The translations under genes and the position numbers were made by a program. The notes under the pieces are model-generated. The model saw only the letters and a list, made by a program, of their open reading frames with translations. It searched no databases and was not told the origin of the DNA. This document shows positions 34,496-44,396 of a stretch of DNA of 64,000 nucleotides, in pieces (within the stretch, counting starts at the first letter, position 1; every line of letters begins with the position of its first letter). The stretch lies in the NCBI GenBank assembly GCA_944323825.1, contig CALUTY010000007.1, positions 121,900 to 185,899 of the forward strand. Direction: 5' to 3'. Source of the stretch: an uncultured Bacteroidales bacterium (GTDB lineage: Bacteria; Bacteroidota; Bacteroidia; Bacteroidales; UBA932).

Positions 34496-35860
34496 CAGTC
34501 CGGTCACGCATTCCGGCAATATTGCATTTCCCATATCATTCTTTGGCTTGTTTTTGAGGAACAGGACAGGAATTATGTTATAATTCTTTGCGAAAGGGAG
34601 CAGTCCGGCCTTGCGGAGCAGTTCCGCTGTGAGCAGTCTGCCGTTTTCCTGTGCGGTCCATTTGCATTCACCGACAAGAAGATACTTCTTGTCAAGCGAT
34701 TCCGCCATCACATCAAATTCAATTTGTTCGGGCTTCCGCTCTTCGTTAAGTACCGTTCCCCACCAGCGATGTGCCTTGCCATACAGAATACCATTGATGA
34801 GGTTTCCGGTGACAGTATCTCTGCAGAGTTTTTCCCATTGAATGCCCACATATTCCGGGAAATGGGCGGCCAGCGCCTGCTCAACGGGAAAACGGCGTTC
34901 CAGTTCTATGAATGAACGGTTCGGAACGACGAACTGATAGTAAAATGACATAAACGGATCGGCTATCCTGTACAGGCTTTTTTTCGAACTTTTCTCATCT
35001 GTACCAAAGGGCACTTCACGTTCTATAAAGCCGAGATCTATGAGTTTCTTCAATGGCCTCGAAAGGTTTGTGGCCGGTTCATTGCTGCGTGATGCAATCT
35101 CCGAGAGCCGGTTGGCTCCATTGCCGATGTATGACATGATCGTCGAGGTCTTGACAATGTCTTTGATATCGTCCTGAAAGAGTTTGACAGGTTCTTCGTA
35201 AAGGGTTCCGTTTACTGACAGGATATTATGCCATAAGGCATCTTCAAGCGATGCGTTATTTTCTCTCAGTTCCCAATAACGGGGTACACCTCCCCATACG
35301 GCATATTCCTCAATTGCCCTTGTCGCATCAAGCCCCAGTGCCTCCTGAATATATGGCAATCTTATGGGCTTGAATTTCATGATCACATCGGCACGCCCGT
35401 AAAGCGGGGCTGTGGAGTCCAGAAACAGCCCATACATCATATTCTGAGACGACCCGCAAACCACAATGTTGTACTTCAGGGATTTCCCGTCAACTAATTT
35501 TTGAATGACAGACGGCAGTTCAGGAGATTGTTCCACAAGATATGGGAACTCATCTATGCACAAGGTAAACCGGTTGCCGGCGCGGTAATTCACTGCCTGA
35601 AGCAGTGCCTCCCAATCAGGATAGGAAAGCTTGTCAAAATCCGGAAGTATCTGGGCAACGACTTTGGCCAGCATTGACCTCTGATGCTGACTTTCTGAAC
35701 GGTCAGCAAGGAAATATATGTCATTTTCAGACAGCACCCGTTTTATTAGTGTCGATTTCCCCAATCGTCTTCGGCCATACAATACGACCAATGACGATTT
35801 GTCTCTCGAAAGGGCCTCTTTCAGTCGGGAAGTTTCATCTGTCCGGTCAACGAATTTCAT
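34487..35860 (-). CDS. AAA ATPase with C-terminal DUF234 nuclease-like domain
   Basis: A 457-residue protein. Residues 1 to about 210 are the P-loop ATPase (FVDRTDETSRLKEAL; Walker A YGRRRLGKSTLIKRV; Walker B FTLCIDEFPYLVEQ; VVCGSSQNMMYGLF). About 240-330 form a winged helix (ILSVNGTLYEE, NRLSEIASRSNEPATNLSRPL, YRIADPFMSFYYQFV). The C-terminus is a DUF234-type domain with a PD-(D/E)xK-like pattern (IEFDVMAESLDKKYLLVGECKW). I chose the ATG at 35860, where MKFVDRTDE matches the family terminus and follows a good promoter. It converges with and overlaps the ATPase gene at 33338. Function unknown; a DNA-linked role is inferred from the nuclease-like motif. Confidence 0.85.
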   Translation of the reverse strand: MKFVDRTDETSRLKEALSRDKSSLVVLYGRRRLGKSTLIKRVLSENDIYFLADRSESQHQRSMLAKVVAQILPDFDKLSYPDWEALLQAVNYRAGNRFTLCIDEFPYLVEQSPELPSVIQKLVDGKSLKYNIVVCGSSQNMMYGLFLDSTAPLYGRADVIMKFKPIRLPYIQEALGLDATRAIEEYAVWGGVPRYWELRENNASLEDALWHNILSVNGTLYEEPVKLFQDDIKDIVKTSTIMSYIGNGANRLSEIASRSNEPATNLSRPLKKLIDLGFIEREVPFGTDEKSSKKSLYRIADPFMSFYYQFVVPNRSFIELERRFPVEQALAAHFPEYVGIQWEKLCRDTVTGNLINGILYGKAHRWWGTVLNEERKPEQIEFDVMAESLDKKYLLVGECKWTAQENGRLLTAELLRKAGLLPFAKNYNIIPVLFLKNKPKNDMGNAILPECVTGLSK

Positions 35861-35884
35861 GTTTTTGGTAATTATTATGCAACA

Positions 35885-35916
35885 CAAACATAATGTTTTT
35901 CGCGCATAATTCCAAA
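35885..35916 (-). promoter_or_regulatory. Promoter of the DUF234 ATPase gene
   Basis: On the minus strand TTTG (35916-35913), a 20-base spacer and TATGTTTG (35892-35885); predicted leader under 20 nucleotides. Confidence 0.65.
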
Positions 35917-35932
35917 TCCCAAGCGGCAAAAA

Positions 35933-38338
35933 TCACAGGTTTGTGGAATTTCTTGTGATTGTCAGGCGGATGGAGAGGGAGTTGCCGGAGGAGTCGACGA
36001 CGGTGATGATGTGGGGGCCGGGGAGGGGGCTGACGGTCATCTGGTGGATGTACTGGGTGCAGCCGAGGTAGCTGTTGTCGAGGTGCCAGTAGACTTTCTC
36101 GGCGGGGGTGCTGTGGGCGAGGTTGCAGACGAGGCCTTTCAGGGAGCCGTCGAGCTGGCGGGGGATGAAGATGGTGCTGCCGTTTTCTGGGTAGATGAAT
36201 TCCATGGGGATGAAATTGTCATTCCTTACTGTGCCGGGCTTTCTCGGAGGTAGGGCGGTGTATTCGGGGTGATGCTGGCGGTAGTACCATTCCATTGCAG
36301 GGGGCAGGAGAAACATGTTTACAGTCTTTGCCCCTCTGTCCCCGGCGGTGGTCCTGAATCTTCCGTCTGCTGTGAGTGTCACCGGCTTGTGGTATGGGCA
36401 TGGGGCGCTGCGGAGGGCCGCCTTGGATAGATGCAGGGTGTCACAGGTTGGACAATACGGGCCTTTGAGGCAGCCGGATTCCGGGCAGACCTCAGCCTCG
36501 GCATATTCGCCATAGACGGGGGCTTCGAACCATCCTGTGGGAGGAAGAATGTTGAATATGTCAAACATGACGGGGCCGGCAGTCCTTGCTCCTACAAGCC
36601 CGGGCACGCCTTCGCCGTCGGCATTGCCGGCCCATACGCCGACTGCATATTCAGGGGTGACGCCGACAGCCCATGCGTCACGGAATCCGTAGCTCGTGCC
36701 GGTCTTCCATGCCACTTTCCGCACGGAGGAAACCATTCTCCAGTCCATTTCGTCTGGGCGGTTCACTTCCTTGAGGGCCTCCATTGTCCACCATAGGGAT
36801 GTCCTGTCATTACCGCCTCTCAACAGCCTCCTTGCCATTTCGGCATATATTGCCGTGATTTCATAGAGTTTTCCTTCAGCCCCTCCGAGAATGAGAGAGA
36901 GCCCGTAATCTTCTGCCGGTCTTGTCAACGTGGTCATCCCGGCATCTTTAAGCAGGGTGTAGAATTTCGGCACCCCGTATCTGCGAAGCATGTGCACTGC
37001 CGGGACATTCAGCGATCTGGCCAAGGCTTCATCTGCAGGGACAGCCCCGTAGAACTGCATGTCGAAGTTCTGCGGGGAGAATCCGTTGATGTTGACGGGT
37101 ATGTCTGGCAGCAGGGTCTTCGGCAATATTTCGCCGTCCTGCAGCAGGGCACAATAGAGCAGGGGTTTGAGGATGCTTCCGGTGCTGCGGGGGGCCTGCA
37201 GGATGTCCACCTGGCTGCCTTCCCGGCCGCTTCCGTAGCCGGTGTTTCCGCAATAGGCGAGGATTTCTCCGCTCCGGGTGTCGATGACCACTGCGGCAAG
37301 GTCTTTTATTCCGCTTCTGGACAGTTCGTTGTTCCATCTTTCCATGATGTTGTCCACCCGTTTCTGCAGAGCGATGTCTATCGGTGACTCTATCCTGCCG
37401 TTATCCATCCGGACACCTTGCATGGCTCCGTTTTGCAAAATGGTGCTGCCGGATATCGTGCCTGCTTCCCGCCTGGAAATGGCTCCTTGGGTCTTTGAAA
37501 GCAGGTCCATAAGATGAGGCGCGTACTGCGGCAGCGGCAGCGGTTCGTCGGGCAGCGGTTCTGCGCAGGCGAGTCCGCATGTTTCCGCATCGATTTTCTT
37601 CCTTTCAGCGAGCCGTTTCAGAAGCCTGTCCCTTTTGGCTTTCAGCTGTTCCCTGTTCTTGCCGGGATGTATCATGGATGGCGCATTCGGCAGGACGGCA
37701 AGGGTGGCCGCCTCTCCCCACGACAGTTCGGACGACGGCTTGCCGAAATATCTCCATGAGGCTGCCTCCAGTCCGACCACATTCCCCCCGAAAGGTGCAT
37801 GGGCGGCGTAGAGTGTCATGATTTCGTCCTTGCTGCATTTCAGCTCGAGCCTTGTGGCAAGGATACATTCGATGATTTTCTGCCCGACAGTCCGTTCCCT
37901 CTGCCTTGAAAGCCTGATGACCTGCATGGTGAGGGTGCTTCCTCCGCTGACTACATGGCCTGCGGAAATGTTCCTCCATGCTGCTTTTACGAGGGATACG
38001 GGATTGACTCCGGGATGCACCCTGAACCATCTGTCTTCAAATTCCGTGATGGCCACGGCGAACTTTTCCGGCACAGTGTCCGACGGAGGGAATCTCCACT
38101 GTCCGTCTTCTGCAATCCGGGCACCCAGCAGTTCCCCGTGCCTGTCTGTCATGACGGTCGAATAGCATGTTCCTTTGAAAAGGTCTTTCGGCAGGCAGAA
38201 CATATAGGTCAGGACTGCAATGCACAGCAGGCCTCCGCAGCAGACCATTACAGTCTTTCTGCGGAGCCGTCTGTCGCCGGCGGGGCTGCCTGCAAGCGGC
38301 TTCTGCTCCCGCCCTTTTGCCGTAGTCCTGCCCGACAT
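35933..38338 (-). CDS. pbpC: Penicillin-binding protein 1C (glycosyltransferase/transpeptidase)
   Basis: An 801-residue class A penicillin-binding protein. A basic N-terminus and one membrane helix (VMVCCGGLLCIAVLTYMF) precede the GT51 domain (ITEFEDRWFRVHPGVNPVSLVKAAWRN; VVSGGSTLTMQVIRLSR). The transpeptidase domain carries the SxxK motif in APRSTGSILKPLLY and KTGT in VAWKTGTSYGFRDAW. A C-terminal BiPBP beta domain follows (IPMEFIYPENGSTIFIPRQ; YWHLDNSYLGCTQ), which is diagnostic of PBP1C. It polymerises and possibly crosslinks glycan strands. The gene starts 3 bases after the alpha-2-macroglobulin stop, the standard pairing in bacteria, where PBP1C is thought to repair peptidoglycan after attack while the macroglobulin traps the protease. 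Confidence 0.95.
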   Translation of the reverse strand: MSGRTTAKGREQKPLAGSPAGDRRLRRKTVMVCCGGLLCIAVLTYMFCLPKDLFKGTCYSTVMTDRHGELLGARIAEDGQWRFPPSDTVPEKFAVAITEFEDRWFRVHPGVNPVSLVKAAWRNISAGHVVSGGSTLTMQVIRLSRQRERTVGQKIIECILATRLELKCSKDEIMTLYAAHAPFGGNVVGLEAASWRYFGKPSSELSWGEAATLAVLPNAPSMIHPGKNREQLKAKRDRLLKRLAERKKIDAETCGLACAEPLPDEPLPLPQYAPHLMDLLSKTQGAISRREAGTISGSTILQNGAMQGVRMDNGRIESPIDIALQKRVDNIMERWNNELSRSGIKDLAAVVIDTRSGEILAYCGNTGYGSGREGSQVDILQAPRSTGSILKPLLYCALLQDGEILPKTLLPDIPVNINGFSPQNFDMQFYGAVPADEALARSLNVPAVHMLRRYGVPKFYTLLKDAGMTTLTRPAEDYGLSLILGGAEGKLYEITAIYAEMARRLLRGGNDRTSLWWTMEALKEVNRPDEMDWRMVSSVRKVAWKTGTSYGFRDAWAVGVTPEYAVGVWAGNADGEGVPGLVGARTAGPVMFDIFNILPPTGWFEAPVYGEYAEAEVCPESGCLKGPYCPTCDTLHLSKAALRSAPCPYHKPVTLTADGRFRTTAGDRGAKTVNMFLLPPAMEWYYRQHHPEYTALPPRKPGTVRNDNFIPMEFIYPENGSTIFIPRQLDGSLKGLVCNLAHSTPAEKVYWHLDNSYLGCTQYIHQMTVSPLPGPHIITVVDSSGNSLSIRLTITRNSTNL

Positions 38339-38341
38339 TCC

Positions 38342-41300
38342 TTATCGGGTCACCTTTGCCGTGCCGGAGCCTGTGCAGGCGTTCACGGCAGGGTCATACA
38401 TCTGTTCGCAGGTGACTGCAGGGCGGATGAACTGCCCTTCGTATGCCGCCCTGAGCCTTATGGTGAATTTCTTTCTCGTCCCTTTCGGAAGGTCGAAATA
38501 TATCATGGTCCTGTCATCCCTGATGTCCATGTAGTCATATTGAGCCGAGCCGGAACCTGTGCCAGAGTCCAAACCGGAACCAACACCGTAATCCCCATCC
38601 GCAGCCTCCGTGGAGCCGGCATTGAACATCCTTCCATTGAATATCTCCCAACCTGACGGTATCGGGAAGGTGAGTGCAAGTCCGGTGTAGTCCGAGACTC
38701 CGGATATGTTGGACACAGTGACCGTGGCCTTGAAGTCCGTCCCCTGTTTCAACGATGCCGGGGAAACAGGATTGCCGTCCAGGTCGCTCCATGAAATGTT
38801 CATTTCAATCCCTGATGCCGAGGCCGGTATCGCAGTGCCATAAGTTGGCCTTGACTTTACGGACAGGGTGACATACAACGGACCTTCGGACAGGTTTCTG
38901 ACCGTTGCCTTGCCGGTGGCAGGGTCCAGGGCGGCAGTGTATGCCGATGCGGCCTTCTCCACTTTGGCAGTTTCTGTCTGGACAATCTCTGCCCTGATGG
39001 CTCCGGTGTTCAGAGTTTCAGCAAGGCGGCCCATTGCGGCTGCCGTGAATGCGGTGTTCTGGGTGGTGTACCATCCTGAGGATGAGAATTTGTCCGCCAC
39101 TTCCCCGGCAAGGGCCACGGCTCCTGACATGTCCCCGGCGAGGACCATTGTCTCCAATATCATGGCCTTGTCGCGGAGGGATGAGCCGTAGGTGACATTC
39201 GATATGGAGTAGTCCGCCACATCTGTCTTCAGCCCGTGGATCATTTCAAGGGCAATGACTTTCTTGCCTGTCAATGCGTATGCGGCGGCAAGCCTCCAGC
39301 GGGATTGGAGTGACAGCCCTTCCATTTCCTTCATCCTGTTCATGGCTCCCGTTTCCGCAGATGAGGCGAGGGCAAGGGTGTAGAGCCGGTATGCCTGCAT
39401 GAGGTCATACAGATTGTTTTCTCCTGTGTTGCGCCAGTTGCGGACACATTTTTTCTGGAAATTCTTCCATGCGGACATCACTCCACCGTTCACTTCGTAT
39501 CCGTTTTCTTCGGCGAGCTGCATGAAATGTCCGGCCATTGAGGTCACCCACTCGTCTGCCGATGCCCTTCCCGGCCAGTAGGCGAAGCCTCCGTCCGGAA
39601 GCTGCCTGCCATACAGTTCGTCAAGCAGCAGAGGGATGAGCCTGTCTGCCTTGGCGGCATTCTCGGAAGAGAGAAGCTTTTTCATTGAGAGCAGGGCGAT
39701 GCCTTTGGCGGAAATCTGTTCGGTGCAGCTGTGCTGATATTCTGACAGATAGCTGAAGCTGCCGTTGAAGTCTATCGAAGGGAAGCCTGCAAGCCCCACA
39801 TTGACTGAGCATCCGTCTGACGGCTGCCATGCAAATTCACGGCTCTCTCCCGGAGCTATTTCCTCCGCCTGCAGCGTGGTGACGGACGGATTAGGATTCC
39901 TTACCTGCACCGATACCGTTTCAGAAGCCGTATAGCCGCCTCCTGTCGCCGTCACAGTCACTTTTGCCGTGCCTTCTTCCATCTCGGATGTCTTCAGTCC
40001 GAAGCGGACAATGGTGTCGCCTGTGCCGTCAAACCTTATGGATGTCCTGTCTGTGCCGGATATTTTTGCAGGGCCCTCTGCCTTTACTGACACAGTCACA
40101 TCAGCCACCCCTTTCTCCATTGCAAACACATTCACCGGCAGCGTCACATCTTCTTCCTGTCCAAGGACTCTCGGCAGGGTAGGCAGCACCATCAGCGGCG
40201 TCCTGACAGGCACGGTCTTCTCGGCATTGCCGTATGCCCCTTCATTCCCCGCCACAAGCATCACCCTTACGGACCCCACATACATCGGCAGGGTCACCTT
40301 GTGGACATTTTCCTTCCCGTTGAGGGTGAACGGGCCGAGATATTTCACCACGGCATTGAACCTGTTGTCCTGTTTTGCCTCCTTGTTGATGGTCTGGTCG
40401 CCTCCGATGCCTGTCAGTGGCACGAGCTTGCCTCCGAATGCACCTATCACATCGTCGTAGAGGTCCCAGGTCTTTACGCCGAGGGCCTCGCGGGCATACA
40501 TGGCATTCCACGGGTCAGGTGTCTTGAATGCAGTGAGGTCCAAAAGGCCTTCGTCCACAATGGCCAATGTATATGTCATTTTTCTGCCCTCCTTTTCGCT
40601 CACCCTGATGCTGAATTCCTCCAACGGGCGTACTGCGTCAGGCATTGACAGCTGCGGGTAAAGGTGCGACCTTTCATTTTCCACAAGCACTGGCTGGACT
40701 CCGTACATCCTCACCGGAAGGTCGTTCCCGGTGTTGCGGTGCTTCTGCAGCAGGGAGATGTGTATGTAGAAATTCGGGCTCATTTCCGGTGTCACCGTAA
40801 ACTTGAACGGCGTGTCCTCCTTTCCCGAAGTCTTCACCCATTTTCTGGATATCACCCTGCTCCCGTTCTCCAATGAAACCAGGGCCATTCCGCCCTCGGC
40901 TGCCGGGATGAACACAGTGGCCGTTTCCCCTGCCTTGTATTCTTTCTTGTCAGTGGCGAATGTCAGCATGGTCAGGGCGTCCGGGTCTTTCTTGTCGGAC
41001 CTGCCCCTGTAGGCAGGCCAGTCCACCATGATTATGCCTCCTGACGCATGTCCTCCAGTGACATCCTTGACATAGACGAGAAATCTGCCCCATTCCGGAT
41101 AGTCAAGCCTGAACGGGATTTCGTATGGCTTCTCCGAGGATGTGAAGCTGCCTGTGCTGTAAGGCTTGGCCGCCGTCCCGTTCACATACGAGTCGAGCTC
41201 TTCCGCCTTGCTTTCCCACCACCAGCTCCAGTCCAGTTTGAATATCCTGTATTCCACCCTGTGTCCTGACACCGGTTTCCCGTCCTTGTCCGTGACGATG

Positions 41301-43927
41301 ACAGGGAATGAATGATCCTTGTCCGTTTCTATATAGCCGTTGTCCGATGCCGGAAGCTTTATCCCGACATACGCATCGTAAGGGGAGAAGAGGGCTGTCC
41401 TGGAAGTGATGCTTTCGTCACCGCCTGCTTCCGAAACCCGTGAAATGAGGGTCGCCCTGAGCATGCCGGGAGCGCCTTCAAGCTTTGGAACCATGAAGTC
41501 CTTTGACAGTCTGCCTCCATTGTCCAGACGCCCTTCGAGCACCTGCATTTCAGTCCCTGTGAATGTCGAAGCCGGGTCTGAGAAACTGTAGCCCTCATAC
41601 CCCTTGAATGTCTTTCCTGCCGGTGCCAGTGTCATTTCCACCTTGCAGTCCAGCCCGCTTGCCGCGGGTCCGGTGAGCCACGATGAGGCCAGGTCGAACC
41701 TCGTCTTTTTCCCGCTCTGGAGCACCTCGTCCGAGGCCTTCAGTTCTATTTTCAGCCTGTTCGGCTTGATGCTCTCTATCATCAGCGGTTTGTGGAAGGA
41801 GGTGCCTCCCACCTTGAAATATGCGTTCCATGTGCCCGTAGGGTCGTCCGGCAGGGTAGGGATGTGGAACACATGGAAGCCGTTCATGCCGTCCGTATCC
41901 GTCATCCTGCTATAGAATTGTCCCTGAGGAGTATAGAGTTCCATTGTCACAGGGTGGGAGTCAGGAAGTGCATTTCCCCTGTCCTCAAGGACCATGGACA
42001 CATGCAGAGTGTCCCCCGGCCTCCAAACGCCCCTCTCTCCATATATGAAAGCTTTCAGCCCTTTTCCGGTCTTTACACCGCCGGTGTCGAACCTGCTCAG
42101 TGGCTTTTCGTTCCCGTCCGTCACTTTCAGATAACTGATGGACTGTCCCCGTTTTGCAGTTATGGCAAATGCCTTTCCGTCAGGGATTATCTCTGCGAAG
42201 CCGTCCCCGTCCGTCTGTGCCTTGCCTATTTCCTGGAGCTGGTAATTGTAGACAGTGACCTCGGCATCCTTGACCGGACGGGCGGTCAGTATGTCGTTTA
42301 CGGTGATCCATATTTTCCCGCCGTCGGCAGATTTGGAGATTATTCCGATGTCTGATGTCATGAGATTGCATGAAGGAAACCTGTCCGCCACCATATAATA
42401 GGAAGGATGCAGAGGATTGTCCCTCTCTTTCCATTCATATTTGTCCCAGTCGTAGAAAGATTCATAATAATACGGCGAAGGGGTGTCCCAGACGAGCCTG
42501 TCTTCCTCGGACAAGTCGTCAGTGCCAAGACCTGTCATCCATGTCCGGCTGCCATCATTTCCTGCAGCCGCATTTCCGTACAGGGAGTATTCCGGACGGA
42601 AGGATAGCCTGATTCTGTATATGGCACCCGCTTCCTGCCTGAACAGCCCTGAGAGGTCAACTGCGAAGTCCTGCCATTTGTGCAGGTCCTTGCCCGGGTC
42701 CCCGTCGAGCCTGACCGTCTTCCTGCATATCAGCCTCCCCGAACGGCGGAGCCCGTTGTCCCCGTCAAGTTCATTGTCCTGGAGGAATGTCAGGATGTTG
42801 TTTTCATAGATTCGTATCACAGACACATCCACCGCCGAAAGGTTCACCGCCCTGAACGGAAGCATCAGTTCCGAAGCATCCGGCAGTATATTCCCTTTCA
42901 GCGGAATTGTCACCGCCGGTTTGATCCTGTTGTCCGTGAATTCCTTTTTCAGATTTCTGCCGAGCCTCTGTCCGTCCGCGCTTCTCACCCCCGCTGCCAC
43001 CCTGACGATGATATTTTCTTTTTCGGCTTTTTCGTAGAATATCTTTGCCAGATTGTCCTTTATGTCAATATAATATTTCCCGGCATTTTCGAGTTCGAAA
43101 AGCCCTTTCGGGTCCATCGTTTCGTCCAGAGGCTGCGAAAAGCATACATTGATGAAAGGAGTGCCGCTGCGGTCGATTTTTGATCCGATGATGCGGAATC
43201 CGTTCATGGCAGGTATGGTCACTTCCTTTTCCTGCCTTGATGCGTATCCAGCCGGATTTCCGTCAAAGACAAGTTTGATCTTTGAGGCCTTGTCCTTTCT
43301 CTGCAGTCCGGACACCGTAAACAGCACCGAATTGCCGGTGTTGCCCTGCATGGTGTAAATTTCCGCAGTCTGCCCGTCCGCCTTGCATGAAAGCATCCCT
43401 TTGGCGGTTTCAGCGTCAGCCGGGCTGCTGAATGTGATGTGCCCGTTTATCTTTGCTGTTTCCGGAGAGTCTGCAGGTATGATGACTTCGTCCACTTTCA
43501 TCACCGCTTCCTTTGCCGCCGTTGTGAAGGAGAATCTGAATACATCAAGTCCTTGGCTGCCGCTGTCTGTGATTTTTCCGAGTTTCAAAGATGCATTATA
43601 CATCGTGCCGGGCTTCATTTCCCCTTCATCGGGGATGAATTCCAGGGCATCCGTACCTGATGTCCGCACCGTTCCTTTCATTGCAGGGGAGAATGTGAAA
43701 AGCCCCTCCAGCTCTTTCTCCTCCATTCCCGACAGGACCCCGGCATCGAGGGGTGCCGTGAATACGACCTTTATGGGGGAACTGCTGTCGGCGACCCTGC
43801 CGGAATAGGCCTTGATCCATGTCGAAAATTCTGTAGACGGCATCTCCTCATGGCGTCCGCATGACAATGCGAAAAGCATGGCCACTGCCATGAAAACCGT
43901 CCTGATGGCATAGTGTAACTTTTTCAT
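38342..43927 (-). CDS. Bacterial alpha-2-macroglobulin-like lipoprotein with thioester motif
   Basis: An 1861-residue lipoprotein (lipobox ALSCG, Cys23), the size usual for the large bacterial macroglobulins. Many beta-sandwich MG domains fill the first two thirds, including an MG2-like start (VYGERGVWRPGDTLHVSMVL, here within FIYGERGVWRPGD). A bait-like, then A2M-family region (SLPDAV..MTYTLAIVDEGLLDLTAFKTP) follows. The thioester motif CTEQ stands at Cys1401 in YQHSCTEQISAKG, and the alpha-helical thioester domain around it carries DGGFAYWPGR and DEWVTSMAGHFM. In this family the thioester covalently traps attacking proteases in the periplasm. It is the first gene of a two-gene operon with pbpC. 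A TATTTTTG box (43961-43954, minus) may be its promoter. Confidence 0.93.
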   Translation of the reverse strand: MKKLHYAIRTVFMAVAMLFALSCGRHEEMPSTEFSTWIKAYSGRVADSSSPIKVVFTAPLDAGVLSGMEEKELEGLFTFSPAMKGTVRTSGTDALEFIPDEGEMKPGTMYNASLKLGKITDSGSQGLDVFRFSFTTAAKEAVMKVDEVIIPADSPETAKINGHITFSSPADAETAKGMLSCKADGQTAEIYTMQGNTGNSVLFTVSGLQRKDKASKIKLVFDGNPAGYASRQEKEVTIPAMNGFRIIGSKIDRSGTPFINVCFSQPLDETMDPKGLFELENAGKYYIDIKDNLAKIFYEKAEKENIIVRVAAGVRSADGQRLGRNLKKEFTDNRIKPAVTIPLKGNILPDASELMLPFRAVNLSAVDVSVIRIYENNILTFLQDNELDGDNGLRRSGRLICRKTVRLDGDPGKDLHKWQDFAVDLSGLFRQEAGAIYRIRLSFRPEYSLYGNAAAGNDGSRTWMTGLGTDDLSEEDRLVWDTPSPYYYESFYDWDKYEWKERDNPLHPSYYMVADRFPSCNLMTSDIGIISKSADGGKIWITVNDILTARPVKDAEVTVYNYQLQEIGKAQTDGDGFAEIIPDGKAFAITAKRGQSISYLKVTDGNEKPLSRFDTGGVKTGKGLKAFIYGERGVWRPGDTLHVSMVLEDRGNALPDSHPVTMELYTPQGQFYSRMTDTDGMNGFHVFHIPTLPDDPTGTWNAYFKVGGTSFHKPLMIESIKPNRLKIELKASDEVLQSGKKTRFDLASSWLTGPAASGLDCKVEMTLAPAGKTFKGYEGYSFSDPASTFTGTEMQVLEGRLDNGGRLSKDFMVPKLEGAPGMLRATLISRVSEAGGDESITSRTALFSPYDAYVGIKLPASDNGYIETDKDHSFPVIVTDKDGKPVSGHRVEYRIFKLDWSWWWESKAEELDSYVNGTAAKPYSTGSFTSSEKPYEIPFRLDYPEWGRFLVYVKDVTGGHASGGIIMVDWPAYRGRSDKKDPDALTMLTFATDKKEYKAGETATVFIPAAEGGMALVSLENGSRVISRKWVKTSGKEDTPFKFTVTPEMSPNFYIHISLLQKHRNTGNDLPVRMYGVQPVLVENERSHLYPQLSMPDAVRPLEEFSIRVSEKEGRKMTYTLAIVDEGLLDLTAFKTPDPWNAMYAREALGVKTWDLYDDVIGAFGGKLVPLTGIGGDQTINKEAKQDNRFNAVVKYLGPFTLNGKENVHKVTLPMYVGSVRVMLVAGNEGAYGNAEKTVPVRTPLMVLPTLPRVLGQEEDVTLPVNVFAMEKGVADVTVSVKAEGPAKISGTDRTSIRFDGTGDTIVRFGLKTSEMEEGTAKVTVTATGGGYTASETVSVQVRNPNPSVTTLQAEEIAPGESREFAWQPSDGCSVNVGLAGFPSIDFNGSFSYLSEYQHSCTEQISAKGIALLSMKKLLSSENAAKADRLIPLLLDELYGRQLPDGGFAYWPGRASADEWVTSMAGHFMQLAEENGYEVNGGVMSAWKNFQKKCVRNWRNTGENNLYDLMQAYRLYTLALASSAETGAMNRMKEMEGLSLQSRWRLAAAYALTGKKVIALEMIHGLKTDVADYSISNVTYGSSLRDKAMILETMVLAGDMSGAVALAGEVADKFSSSGWYTTQNTAFTAAAMGRLAETLNTGAIRAEIVQTETAKVEKAASAYTAALDPATGKATVRNLSEGPLYVTLSVKSRPTYGTAIPASASGIEMNISWSDLDGNPVSPASLKQGTDFKATVTVSNISGVSDYTGLALTFPIPSGWEIFNGRMFNAGSTEAADGDYGVGSGLDSGTGSGSAQYDYMDIRDDRTMIYFDLPKGTRKKFTIRLRAAYEGQFIRPAVTCEQMYDPAVNACTGSGTAKVTR

Positions 43928-44308
43928 CAGATCGGATTTTAGTAATGATTCTTCAAAAATAACAATATATTTATCGTGTTGTAATTATTTGGAGAAGATT
44001 TTGCCTGTTTCGCATCTTCTCTGCGATCATGCAAAGAGCCGTATCAAACTCTTATCCTTGTAACAGCCGTTATATTGTCCATGCTGCAGGAAACAAATGG
44101 CAGGACAAAAGAAATTGTCAGAAAGAAATTTTTGATCTTTTTCATAAGCGGCAAGTTTAAAAATGTATTACACTGCAATATACCTTCAGGTCATGGTCAG
44201 AATCGGCATACCGGTACAAATCATCATGCAGCAACAATTTTCTGCTAAATCTAGAAATAATATCTGACAATCGTCAAGCTTCCGGGTGATGATACTTTGC
44301 GACAATCG
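43928..44308. other. Divergent intergenic region between the macroglobulin and lysine operons
   Basis: About 380 bases between diverging genes, AT-rich, with no gene I can support. It holds the candidate macroglobulin -7 box (TATTTTTG on the minus strand, 43961-43954) and, at its right end, the start of the lysine-operon promoter. I looked for a lysine (L-box) riboswitch, which would be large and highly structured, and saw none of its conserved sequence. Confidence 0.4.
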
Positions 44309-44339
44309 CTTGTCCGTTCAATAATTATCCGTATTTTTG
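44309..44339 (+). promoter_or_regulatory. Promoter of the lysine/DAP gene cluster
   Basis: CTTG (44309-44312), a 19-base spacer and TATTTTTG (44332-44339). The predicted leader to the ATG at 44397 is about 50 nucleotides. Confidence 0.55.
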
Positions 44340-44396
44340 CAGGTTCGGTATCATTGGTACCTGGAACAGGAATGAAAACAGCCGGATTTCTTTGAT

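Noticed and set aside
43928..44396. A lysine (L-box) riboswitch before the lysine operon
   Set aside because: The leader after the predicted start is only about 50 nucleotides, too short, and lacks the conserved core.
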